A stretch of DNA of 64,000 nucleotides from Aristolochia californica (Eukaryota > Streptophyta > Magnoliopsida > Piperales > Aristolochiaceae), in assembly GCA_029961685.1 (NCBI GenBank), contig JARWKL010000014.1:20346452-20410451 (forward strand), given 5' to 3'. Below are positions 10,918 through 19,469 of the stretch, piece by piece. The position numbers were made by a program, and so were the translations under genes. The first letter of the stretch is position 1. Each line of letters begins with the position of its first letter. The notes below the pieces were generated by a model. It was not told the origin of the DNA, searched no databases, and worked only from the letters and a program-made list of their open reading frames with translations.

Positions 10918-12159
10918 TTACCTGTCTGGAACACAAAAAAATTCTTGAGTAAGAGTATCAAGTAAATAATTTTTATCTCCTTTAATGTGTTCAACAATAA
11001 AAGAGAATTGGATGAACCATTGCTGCCAACAGAGTAATCTATCACGACAAAGTGAATCTTCTAAATTTCTTGTCATAAAACCGACAAAATTTTTACAATC
11101 TGTTCTTCCCAAAAATTCTTTGGGAGAAAGATAAATATAAAACTTTTTTATCCCATTTTTTACTGCTCAAATTTATTTTTCATAAGAATGATAGTTTGTT
11201 TCAGCAGATGAAAATGTTCCTGATGTATATTTGCATATTCTCTCAGAATCATTGATTTTGCATTTTAGGACTGATGCCCAAGTATGATCCGAGGCGTCAG
11301 TTTCTAAAATCAGTTTTGCATCAGGATCTGGTAGAGTTAACACCGGAAGGTGTTTCATCATTTGTATGATCCTGATTACTTCTAGACTATCAGTGGGTGT
11401 CCATTCCCATTTGACCTCTTTCTTTAGTTTCTTTTGAAAGGGTTTCCTAATTTCTGCTAAATTCTTTATGAATTGTTCAGCATATGTTAGGCATCCTAAG
11501 AAACATTGAAGTTATTTTATATCTTCAATTTCATTCGAGAAAGCTGCTAGTTTTTCTAAAATATAATTTTGGAGGATGATTTCTCATTTTGAGATGTTTA
11601 GACCTAAGAATTCTATCTTGGTTTTAAACAACTCTGATTTGTTTTTGCTGAGTGCTATCCCAACATTTTTTAAGGCATTTAATACCTTAAGTAATTGTTC
11701 TTTATGTTGATCCTTGGTTTCTGAAAAGACTAGGATGTCATCAACATAAACTAAGCAAAATTTAAAGAAAGGTTTGAGGATATCGTCCATTCTTCTTTGA
11801 AATATGTTGGGTGCTTGTTTTAACCCGAAGGGCATTACAAACCACTCATAATGTCCTGAAGAACAACTGAATGCCGTAAGGGGAATAGCTCTTTCGGTTA
11901 GACGAATTTGCCAAAACCCGGATTTGCAATCAAAATAAGAAAACCTATTTTTTCCTCTGATGGCAGCTATTAATCTTTCTTTGTTAGGAAGATAGTAGCC
12001 ATCCATTTTTGTGGCTTCATGAACCTTTTATAGTTAATGACCATTCTAGCTTTTCCACGTTTTATCTCTGCGTGATTCCGAACCAGGAAAGCAGGAGATG
12101 TTTGGGAGAATAACTTGCACAGATTAATCCTTGAATTAGCAAGTCATTTATTTGTTTAG
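10918..12159 (-). pseudogene. pol: reverse transcriptase and RNase H (M1)
   Basis: The fragment begins inside the first RT block (12,159) and ends at the normal pol stop (10,918). It contains the RT blocks FSYFDCKSGFWQI, SGHYEWFVMPFGLKQAP and the catalytic YVDD (11,748-11,737), then RNase H with LETDAS, the TNYHSYEK motif and RTDCKNF. A GGA-to-TGA type change at about 11,586 stops the frame after GLNISK, and later frameshifts split the RNase H into pieces (11,361-11,173; 11,112-10,918). The catalytic residues seen are kept, so decay came after insertion. The protease half is absent from this fragment. Confidence 0.85.
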
Positions 12160-12341
12160 ACTTGCTCCTTACAGAGCCATGAAATCCGTTTTCCAGGCAT
12201 AAGTGTGAGTAAAGAAGTCAAATCTTAACTTTACTTCTTTCTGTTTAGGTATACATACTCCCAAATAGTTACGACCCAAACCGGTCACATCCCATGTAAC
12301 ATTTGTACGGGACAAATGTAAAAAAATCCAAAACTTCCACT
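12160..12341 (+). other. Leader segment between primer site and ORF1 (P)
   Basis: This 180-bp stretch corresponds to 25,110-25,300 of M2. It carries several short ATG-started frames, for example at 12,303, which is in frame with ORF1 in P only; in M2 that ATG leads elsewhere, so the ORF1 start at 12,342 is preferred. No other element is recognised. Confidence 0.5.
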
Positions 12342-12667
12342 ATGGAACAAAATAGGTCTAATCCAACGATAAGAGCTATAAACTATTCGCTATTACGAGA
12401 ATATATCATGACCAGAAGGTATGATAATCAAATCGAATTCCAGAAGGTCTGGATTCGACAATTAAAAGATCGACTCTTACGAGTTCAAGCCAAACTCAAA
12501 GAGTTAGAAGAAAATCCTTTCGTTGTAGATTATAACAATGAAGGAAGAAGGATAATTCGAGATGACGATTCTTAGGACTCGGTCCAGAAGGATTAAAACG
12601 AGTTATCAAAGACCTGAAACATCAAATCAGGATTGAACAACTCAAACTTCAAGAATATGCTATCTAA
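12342..12667 (+). pseudogene. ORF1, about 108 aa, unknown (P)
   Basis: The start MEQNRSNP is shared with M2 (25,109) and is the first ATG common to both copies. The protein is rich in R, K, Q and E, with a helical stretch (YDNQIEFQKVWIRQLKDRLL, then QAKLKELEENP) that looks like a short coiled coil. In P a 1-nt loss near 12,565 diverts the frame to a stop at 12,575; the original frame can be followed through GLGPEGLKRVIKDLKHQI to a TAA at 12,665-12,667. Its end overlaps the ORF2 ATG by 11 nt. It does not resemble a 30K movement protein (too short and lacking the core). Small coiled-coil proteins in this position occur in several caulimovirids, but I assign no function. Confidence 0.55.
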
Positions 12668-12966
12668 GCAATTCTTAGAAGATTTGGTCATCATTCCGCA
12701 AAGAGAAATCTACATAATGACCCAAGAAGAAACTGTATCTCAACCTGTAGACACCGTTTCAACAGGAGAAGCCTCTACAAAATACATACGAAAAACAAAA
12801 TAAAATAAAATATTGGGATGTTGTCTTCATAGGAAGAGAAACAGGAATATATGACACTTGGGAAGAAGCCCAAGCACAAGTCATAGGATTTCCCGGAAAT
12901 TCTCATAGAAAATTCCAGACAAAGGAAGATGCTGAACAAGCATGGACAACATCTCAAAATAGATGA
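12657..12966 (+). pseudogene. ORF2: stand-alone viroplasmin / RNase H1 N-terminal-type domain (P)
   Basis: ATG at 12,657 overlaps the ORF1 stop; a second in-frame ATG is at 12,717. After about 45 residues the frame reaches a domain with KYWDVVFIGRETGIYDTWEE, then QAQVIGFPGNSHRKF and EDAEQAW, the signature of the Cauli_VI/RNase H1 N-terminal family (aromatic-VVF-GR-GIY-W-E, a G-F-[PK]-G turn, a K-F-x(5)-A end). That fold binds RNA or RNA/DNA hybrids, and in caulimoviruses it is part of the large P6 transactivator. Here it is a separate gene of about 102 aa upstream of the coat protein. A frameshift in the A-rich run near 12,800 breaks P. The stop TGA (12,964-12,966) overlaps the ORF3 ATG. Confidence 0.75.
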
Positions 12967-13178
12967 TCTATAGACAAAAAATTTTAGATCGTTTACAAAG
13001 AAAGAGAGACGGGGTTGCCTTCACTCTCTTACTAAGAAACATGCTTCGACCTGAAGATGATACAATCTATTCCTTGGAAATGTACTATTTTCATTGGGAA
13101 AGATATACGAATCGCATCCATAGACTACGATGCAAGTTCAAAAAAATTAAACAAAAGCTAAACCTCTTAGCTTTGTAA
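12963..13178 (+). CDS. ORF3, 71 aa, basic, unknown (P)
   Basis: Intact frame from ATG 12,963 (overlapping the ORF2 stop as ATGA) to TAA 13,176-13,178, 2 nt before the coat protein ATG. M2 keeps the same 71-aa frame (24,272-24,487). The product starts MIYRQKILDRLQRKRDG, has a central FHWERYTNRIHRLRCKFKKI region and ends LNLLAL; it is strongly basic with an amphipathic, possibly nucleic-acid-binding C-terminal helix. It is the only ORF undamaged in both copies that carry it, though its small size makes this weak evidence for selection. No family recognised. Confidence 0.6.
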   Translation: MIYRQKILDRLQRKRDGVAFTLLLRNMLRPEDDTIYSLEMYYFHWERYTNRIHRLRCKFKKIKQKLNLLAL

Positions 13179-13180
13179 AT

Positions 13181-14925
13181 ATGGATGAGTTTTTCTATTT
13201 AATGGACATGGAAAATCCATTACCATTAGGCCTTCCTGACATCATCGGATGGCTTAAAAACCTAGTGGACTTTGCAACACCTTGCATAGTACCTAGAAAA
13301 AAGGATCCAACACCACCTGCTTTAGGATCGCTTCTAAAGCATCATCCTCCACCAATGATGAAGTTTTCGCAAAATATAATACTTTCGGTAGCCAACTGAT
13401 TTATTATGTTCAAGAGGAAAAACCTTCCTCTAGTAAACAACAAGAGCAACATGACAGTGAACTAGAGGCAAGGGAATCTGATGAAGTTGCAGAGAAAATA
13501 CCAAGAAAATAGACTACTCTGCTAAAGACAAAAGGCAGATGATCTTGGTAAAAGATTTCGAATGCTTCGTGGTAGTGACCATTTTAAAGCAGAAACATCA
13601 AGGGTACTAGACACCCACATGGAAGATAGCTTTCAAGATAACTTCCGAAACCGTACTGCGGTTCACCCGCAAGAAACAGAAAGTTTCTCCCACTCCAAAA
13701 TATCCCTGGGAGGACAATGGTATTCGACAAAATACACAAATGTCGATCCTTCAAATGCTACTAAGGGACACACATCCATAGCTAGCATAAACCCTTTTGG
13801 ATTTGATCTCAACTTGGATTGCCCCAAGGATGGAGAAAATCCTTAAAGAATGTGAAAGAAGCATGAACAATGCTGCAAGTATGCGTGAATCTTGGGACAA
13901 AGATTCAGCATTTAATTTCTTTACCCATGCTTTACAGGGTAATGTAGCTCATTGGTGGGATAACCTTCCCGAAGAACAAAAACGAGCTAATACCTCAATA
14001 TCAATAGCCAATATCTTGAAAGGATTAGTGGCTAAGATATCAAAGGAATTTCTAGGAATACATCCAACCCTAGAAGCTTGCAATGAGAGTACTAAACAAC
14101 GAAAACGCTTAGAAACTCTTCAGAAATTAAACAAGTTACAAATATGTAACATTTGTTTTTATGAGAAGTATTACTGCGAGTTTGCAAGTTACTTCTATAA
14201 ACTGCAAAAAGAAGATCAGAAACCCTATCTGTCTATCTTTTATGCAAAATTGTCAGAACCTTTTGCACATGTAGCTGAAAAAGACTACATTACAAAATAT
14301 TGGCAAAATAATCCAGAACTTGGTACTTTAACCATGGATAATTTCCTAAACTTTGACACTTTAGGAAGAAGACATAGATTTGTACAAGACATGTTGGCAA
14401 ATCTTTGTGAAGCCAAAAAATTACAAAAGAAAAGAAGTAAGGCAAATAAACAAACATTATGTTGTTCAAACCAGAACAAAAATGTAGGAGCTTATGGTTG
14501 TAAAACCACCTCCCATAAGAAATGAAAATATCCTAAGAAATTTCAACAAAAAAAATTTAGGATACAAAAAAGTTTGACAACTAGGTATACCTAAAAAGAG
14601 ATACTTTAGAAAAAGAACAAATTCTAGCCCTACCACATCTAGTAAAGGGTCAAATGCATATTGCCCAAAAAGGAAAACTCCAACCAAATGCAAATGCTGG
14701 ATATGCCATAAAGAAGGACATTTTGCAAAAGATTGTCCAAATGATAAACAGCAACGGTGGTACAGTACTTATATGTTACTAGCTGAAGAAAATGGATTGG
14801 AAATCATCCATTATGATGACATCCAATCAGAAGATGAAGTATATGAACTTCATCTACAAACTGAGTCCTCCTCCTCGGAAAACTCAGAGAACATGTCGGA
14901 CTCTTCAGGCACCTTCTCTGAATGA
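13181..14925 (+). pseudogene. ORF4: coat protein with zinc knuckle (P)
   Basis: About 581 codons, from MDEFFYLMDMENPLPLG to a stop that overlaps the pol ATG (ATGA, 14,922-14,925). Order: a proline- and serine-rich N-terminal region (residues 1-200), the capsid core (FNFFTHALQGNVAHWWDNLP region), a C-x2-C plus later Cys segment (CNICFYEKYYC, about 14,145-14,176), a GAYGCKTTSHK block, a lysine-rich basic stretch, a CCHC zinc knuckle C-x2-C-x4-H-x4-C (14,695-14,736) and an acidic C-terminus. This is the typical caulimovirid coat layout, for encapsidating DNA and binding pregenomic RNA. P is broken by 1-nt losses near 13,321 and 14,590, a change near 13,495 and a CGA-to-TGA stop at 14,523-14,525. 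Nothing at the N-terminus resembles a movement protein. Confidence 0.85.
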
Positions 14926-16886
14926 GTATCCGCATAAACGCAGAGCATGTAGCTTCTGGAAATTCTTATATAACAGTCATGCTTAAACTACCCGGATATA
15001 TCAAATTCCATATACACACTCTCATAGATACAGGAAGTTCATATTGCCTCGCCAGAAAAAATCTACTTCCCATGGTTCTATGGAAACCACTTGAAGTACC
15101 CCTTCAAGTAACAGTCGGCTCAAGAGAAAATATATCTCTCCCTGCAGAAGCCCGAAACATTCACCTCGACATTGGAGGTGAAAAGTTTATGATCCCAAAA
15201 CTCATTAGTTTAGGACCAAACATAAACTCAGGACCAGATTTAGTCCTAGGAAATGAATGGCTAAAGTTTCATGCCCTGTAGAGCAAACACCAGCCTACTA
15301 TAAACTTCGATGTCGCACTCGAAGCGCAATCGATAATTCTACGGTATTTGTCTACGTAGTAAAACCCATTGTAGCCTATGCCATTTCTGGCAATGGAGAT
15401 GTTCTCCATCAAGTCTTCAAAAAATGCAGCAAGCATGGTGATGAGATTCCTCCCTTAGAAACTCTGCTCCTCGCTGAAGCCTGCGAATCAAAAGTTCAGC
15501 AGCTTCTACAATCCATTTGTTCTGAGAAACCCTTAGAATGGTGGAATAAACAAAAACCATATGCCGATCTCAAACTTCTTGATCCTGAAAAAGAAATCCG
15601 AGAAAAACCTATGGTTTACACTCCTTCTGATGTTGAAGAATTCTCAACAAAGATAAATGACTTGCTAACTCAAGGATTAATCCGTGCAAGTTATTCTCCA
15701 CATACATCTCCTGCTTTCCTGGTTCGGAATCACACAGAGATAAAATGTGGAAAAGCTAGAATGGTCATTAACTATAAAAGGTTAATGAAGCCACAAAAAT
15801 GGATGACTACTATCTTCCTAACAAAGAAAGATTAATAGCTGCCATCAGAGGAAAACAATGGTTTTCTAAATTTGATTGCAAATTTGGGTTTTGGCAAATT
15901 TGTCTAACCGAAAGAGCTATTCCCATTACTGCATTCAGTTGTCCTTCAGGACATTATGAGTGGCTTGTAATGCCCTTCGAGTTAAAACAAGCACCAAACA
16001 TATTTCAAAGAAGAATGGACGATATCCTCAAACCATTCCTTAAATTTTGCTTAGTTTATGTTGATGACATCCTAGTCTTTTTAGAAACCAAGGATCAACA
16101 TAAAGAGCAATTACTTAAGGTATTAAATGCCTTAAAAAATGCTGGGATAGCACTTAGCAAAAAGAAGTCAGAGTTGTTTAAAACAAAGATAGATTTCTTA
16201 GGTCTAAACATCTCAAAAGGAGAAATCATCCTCCAAAATCATATTCTGGAAAAACTAGCAGCTTTTTCGAATGAAATTGAAGATATAAAACAACTCCAAC
16301 GTTTCTTAGGATGCCTAACATATGCCAAACAATTCATAAAGAATTTAGCAGAAATTTGGAAACCCTTTCAAAAGAAACTAAAGAAAGATGTCAAATGGGA
16401 ATGGACACCCACTGATAGTCTAGAAGTAATCAGGATAAAAAAAATGATGAAACATCTCCTGGTGTTAACTCTACCAGATCCATATGCAAAATTCATTTTA
16501 GAAACTGACGCCTCGAATCATACTTGGGCAGCAGTCCTAAAATGCAAAATCAATGATTCTGAGAGAATATGCAAATATACGTCAGGAACATTTCATCTGC
16601 CGAAACAAACTATCTTTCTTGGGAAAACGAAATTTTAGTAGTAAAAAATGCTATAAAAGGGTTTTATATTTATCTTGCTCCCAAAGAATTTCTGGAAAGA
16701 ACTGACTGTAAAAATTTTGTCGATTTTATGACAAGAAATTTAGAAGATTCACTTTGTCGCGGTAGATTACTCCGTTGGCAGCAATGGTTCTTCCAATGCT
16801 CTTTTATTATTGAACACATTACAGGAGATAAAAATTATTTACCTGATACTCTTACTCGAGAATTTTCTTGTGTTCCATACAGGTAA
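14922..16886 (+). pseudogene. ORF5: protease, reverse transcriptase, RNase H polyprotein (P)
   Basis: About 654 codons. Protease: IDTGSS with the catalytic Asp codon at 15,027. Linker with the ETLLLAEACES and EWWNKQKPY blocks. RT: first block near 15,700-15,780, WFSKFDCKFGFWQI, SGHYEWLVMPFELKQAP, catalytic YVDD at 16,057-16,068, and LGLNISKGEI. RNase H: LETDAS, CKYTSGTF, the glutamate of the WENEI segment, RTDCKNF and a terminal DTLTREFSCVP. The RNase H end resembles the caulimovirus/soymovirus/cavemovirus/solendovirus group more than badnaviruses, judged by eye. Lesions: 1-nt losses at about 15,276 (protease-RT linker), about 15,780 and about 16,592. The FGLK-to-FELK change is also unusual. 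The pol stop is followed after 1 nt by the ORF6 ATG. Confidence 0.92.
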
Positions 16887-16887
16887 A

Positions 16888-17804
16888 ATGGATCCCCTCA
16901 GCAGCACCTTGACGGACCTAGCAGTAGCAATTGCCACACTCACGGTATTGTTCTCAACCCTACAGTCACTACTCGACAGTCTTTTAGTTCTCTCTGAATG
17001 AGGAGACATACATGAGAATTGTGCCTGATACGGTTAAGTGGAGAACTCTTACAACTCTAGGTTAAGGAATTAACCGAAGAGTTAAAAGAACTCACTCAAT
17101 GGTATGATATGCCAAGCTCCTCCGGGACTTCTACCGGATCTCCATCGCGAGAAAAGGAAGCCACAACATCAGCAAATCAGCAGACGGATGACTTTAGTGT
17201 TTTGATAAACACAGGTCAACCCGGGATTTCTACGGGTCATGCCAGGTATGAGAAGGAACTCACAACCCAGTCTTCCTTGAAGATAGGGGAATCAGGGATT
17301 TCTACCTGCCAGCCTAGAGCTGGAAAGGAAACCTTAACAATTTCGATGAAATCGGAATCAAGGACTTCTACCTGTCAGTCTTGAGCTGAAAAGGAAGTCT
17401 TAACGAAGCCATCCTTGATGGAAACGGACTTGTCTAGTAATGAGAAATCATTCAAGACAAAATTGGTTACCCCGTCTGAGTTTACAAGGTTGAAAAGCCT
17501 AAATAAACCAGATAAAACAAGTTTTAATAAGTTTGAGTTTTTAAATAAATTTAAACCTTTAAAACTTTCGGAGATTAAGTTTGAGGAACCCTCGCTACGC
17601 CCTCAAAAGGTAGACAGCGTTTGTTCAAAGATCGAATCCGATCATACTGTTCAATTCCAGAGATGGAATGAATAAATTGGACAAGGGATGAACACTCCCT
17701 TCTTCACCACTGAGTCCATCAATAGTTGGAATCAAGTGAAGCTGAGTCATGAAATAGACTCAAAATATGCATCTATGCGTTATTCATATGGATTCATAAA
17801 ATAG
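16888..17804 (+). pseudogene. ORF6: N-terminal part of TAV-like transactivator with internal repeats (P)
   Basis: Start MDPLSSTLTDLAVAI, followed by a leucine-rich coiled-coil-like segment and a charged helix. Four degenerate repeats of about 36 nt (starting at 17,124, 17,223, 17,295 and 17,361) encode G-[TI]-S-T-x3-R-x2-K-E. The last 60 or so residues (from FQRWNE, through TPFFTTES, to RYSYGFIK) resemble, together with the start of ORF7, the conserved mini-TAV core of caulimovirus P6: an F-T-T-[ED] start, a [YF]-x-x-G-[FL]-I-K centre, then L-PK-x(3)-A-x(2)-F. Position after pol also fits TAV. Damage in P: CGA-to-TGA at 16,999-17,001 and 17,382-17,384, a 1-nt loss near 17,036, and CAA-to-TAA at about 17,673. 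The frame ends in TAG 17,802-17,804. The assignment is by pattern, without a profile search. Confidence 0.6.
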
Positions 17805-18338
17805 ATGGTACTTTACTCCACCGACTTATCAGTTTTGGAGAAAATGCCTAAAGAGATTATGGAGGCTTGCAAAAGTTTCATCTCCATAACGAACAATAAA
17901 GGAATTCGACTTCATTTCGTTTCCTGGATTGCTAAAATTGTTACTGACACAAAGATGTTTCCGAGCATTTCTATCATGACACTTGAAGGCATCAAAGAAG
18001 GTGACGCGAAGATGGAATATGAACCCAGACATGTTCCAAAAGCCAAGCCATGCCCAGAAGTAGTCTGGTCAACCAGGCATATTCACGGGCTCAAGAACTT
18101 GATACAGCTCGTCCAACAACTGATTCAAAAAAAGAAAAGCTTTGTCTACAAGACCTCCATCCCACTGACGATCGTCTCGAAAAGCTATAAAGAGACTCTG
18201 GCACCTGTCCAGACCAGTCTCGAAGCAACGCTGAAGAAACTCCTCAGAGGAAATATCCCCTTCAGCAAAGCAACCAAGGAAAGCTTCTGCCAGATGACCC
18301 AGAAGACTTTTCCAAAACAGCACACCTGTAGAATGTGA
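17805..18338 (+). CDS. ORF7: C-terminal part of TAV-like protein, 177 aa (P)
   Basis: ATG at 17,805 immediately follows the ORF6 TAG in the same frame. MVLYSTDLSVLEKMPKEIME continues the mini-TAV-like core without a gap, so ORF6 and ORF7 look like one protein cut by one stop codon. The frame is open in P, while M1 and M2 have frameshifts. After the core come IRLHFVSWIAKIVTD, an EGIKEGDAKMEYEP acidic stretch, a lysine-rich LIQKKKSF segment and a C-terminal KESFCQMTQKTF. P stops about ten codons earlier than the other two copies. Role if it belongs to TAV: aiding reinitiation on polycistronic viral RNA and forming inclusion bodies. The AUG has G at +4, so reinitiation right after the stop is plausible. 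Confidence 0.55.
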   Translation: MVLYSTDLSVLEKMPKEIMEACKSFISITNNKGIRLHFVSWIAKIVTDTKMFPSISIMTLEGIKEGDAKMEYEPRHVPKAKPCPEVVWSTRHIHGLKNLIQLVQQLIQKKKSFVYKTSIPLTIVSKSYKETLAPVQTSLEATLKKLLRGNIPFSKATKESFCQMTQKTFPKQHTCRM

Positions 18339-18384
18339 ATAGAAAGGCAGCTGTCCTAATGAACAGTCAGCAGCCATTAAGGCC

Positions 18385-18515
18385 CAAGACGAAATAAAAG
18401 TCAGCAAAAGTAGCTAAAAAGTCCGCGAAGGCGGCTACAAAATTCATCAAAGGCGGCTACACCAAGTCAACAATGGTGGCTACAAAAGATTCCTGCACAT
18501 CATCATCATGATGTC
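18385..18515 (+). repeat. Enhancer-like GGCGGCTACAAA repeats (P)
   Basis: Four imperfect direct repeats, about 23 bp apart, built on GGYGGCTACAMMA (weaker first copy AGTAGCTAAAAAG), followed by a run of ATC/ATG with the partly palindromic CATCATCATGATGTCAT. They lie 165-285 bp upstream of the TATA box and are shared by all three copies. Probable enhancer of the pregenomic promoter, by position. Confidence 0.5.
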
Positions 18516-18668
18516 ATAAGCAGAAAAGACATTTCGACCCTGTTTTGGTGCCAAAAGGTAATAATGCAAGGGCAAAAATGAAAAGCCAAAAAGACAAAAG
18601 TTTCCCTTTGTCTTTAAGCACACACCTTTCAATTAAGGGTAAAATCGGAAGAAATGAAAGATCTTTAG

Positions 18669-18677
18669 CTATAAATT
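18669..18677 (+). promoter_or_regulatory. TATA box of the pregenomic RNA promoter (P)
   Basis: CTATAAATT within TTTAGCTATAAATTCGAAG, about 330 bp after the ORF7 stop. The homologous box in M1 is at 9,101-9,110. M2 ends before this element and has no core promoter. RNA from here would run through the P leader and then antisense through M2. Confidence 0.6.
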
Positions 18678-18699
18678 CGAAGCCCCTCCAGAGGTTAAG

Positions 18700-19290
18700 A
18701 CATTCGAAAAACGAAGAAGCATTAGCCAACTGATGGACATTCGAAGAAGAAGGAGATTTCTGGCGATCTTCCTCTGGCAAGTTCCTGAAATCACAATATG
18801 TGCTTAACAGCCGTAATGGCTGAGTAGAAAAGAGGGAACCGACCAGTGGCACGGTCGGTAACTTCGGGAGTTATGTAAATAAGTAGTTTTTCTTTCCCTT
18901 TTTTAAGGGTCTGTATTTAGTTGTTTTATTTTGTTTGAACAATATTTTTATATTTTCCGCATGTTTGTAATATTGTGATTCATACATTTGTTGTTATCAT
19001 TGTTCATGTTCCACATCTATATATATGATCTCCGTAGTGTTTGTTTTTTACTGTTCCAAAGTTACTATTCAAAAGGATTGTTCATTTTTACTACTCATGG
19101 TTACTATTCATGTTTACTGTTCACTCGACAAAAAGAAATAGTATCAAAATAGTGCCAAATAGGACAGAAGATAGAGACTTGGAATTATTCGGCTACGCTC
19201 CGAGGTAGAAAACGAAATGGAGCTGTGCTTACCCTGCTGAAGCAGCCATGGAGCTGCAACGGTAAATAGGAACGGCTTGGGGCCCTCTGG
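18700..19290 (+). other. Partial leader of the pregenomic RNA (P)
   Basis: This is the AT-rich leader after the promoter, with GTAAATAAGTAG near 18,875 as a weak polyadenylation-signal candidate, short CATG/GTTACTATTCATG-type repeats at 19,070-19,125, and the ATG of the upstream ORF near 19,248, closed by TAA after five codons. The copy stops at GGGGCCCTCTGG, so the last 370 nt of leader and the primer site are missing. Confidence 0.55.
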
Positions 19291-19304
19291 GTAGAAATTT
19301 CTTT

Positions 19305-19420
19305 TCTTCTTGTGATGTCATGATGATGATGTGCAAGAATCTTTTGTAGCCTCCATTGTTGACTTGGTGTAGCCGCCTTTGATAAATTTTTTAGCCGCCT
19401 TTGCTGACTTTGATTTCGTT
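19305..19420 (-). repeat. Enhancer-like repeats at the truncated end of M2
   Basis: Plus-strand reading shows TTTTGTAGCCTCCATTG, GTGTAGCCGCCTTTG and TTTTTAGCCGCCTTTG, the same repeat group as in M1 and P. The copy is cut at 19,291, so these repeats face no TATA box of their own; the P promoter lies 620 bp away in the opposite orientation. Confidence 0.45.
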
Positions 19421-19469
19421 TTGGGCCTTAATGGCTGCTGACTTGTCTGCTGACATAGCTGCTGACTTC

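Larger units (their letters stand above)
7447..12159 (-). mobile_element. Endogenous pararetrovirus copy M1, circularly permuted and internally deleted
   Basis: Read on the minus strand from 12,159 downward, M1 starts within the reverse transcriptase, runs through RNase H, ORF6, ORF7, promoter and leader to the primer-binding site (8,122-8,111), then five 72-bp repeats, then jumps at about 7,805 into the protease-RT linker and ends in the RT at 7,447. Both ends lie in the same pol stretch: 12,041-12,159 and 7,447-7,565 are homologous, so the copy was opened from a circle or concatemer with about 119 bp of terminal overlap. ORFs 1 to 4 and the protease are missing. The left junction with the satellite has at most 1-2 bp of shared sequence; the right end abuts copy P head to head at 12,159/12,160. 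No long terminal repeats or target duplication are seen, as expected for caulimovirids, which have no integrase and enter by repair. Confidence 0.85.
12160..19290 (+). mobile_element. Endogenous pararetrovirus copy P, nearly full length
   Basis: P starts about 7-8 nt downstream of the primer-binding site (AGACTTGCTCC matches the M2 flank), carries every ORF in order, the promoter and most of the leader, and stops at GGGGCCCTCTGG, about 370 nt before the primer site would recur. With that missing piece the genome would be about 7.5 kb, normal for Caulimoviridae. It is joined head to head to M1 (12,159/12,160) and tail to tail to M2 (19,290/19,291). It has at least seven frameshifts or stops, several being CGA-to-TGA. 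It is the best template here for describing the virus, but it is not functional. Confidence 0.9.

Noticed and set aside
12303..12575. ORF1 start at 12,303 giving a 90-aa product
   Set aside because: In M2 the matching ATG is in a different frame; the ATG at 12,342 is the first shared start, and the stop at 12,575 results from a base lost in P.
14285..14693. Minus-strand frames over the P coat gene
   Set aside because: Antisense shadows of the coat protein with no conserved content.
16810..17001. A 63-aa frame starting before the pol stop
   Set aside because: It begins at TTG inside pol; the conserved ATG at 16,888 is the likely ORF6 start.
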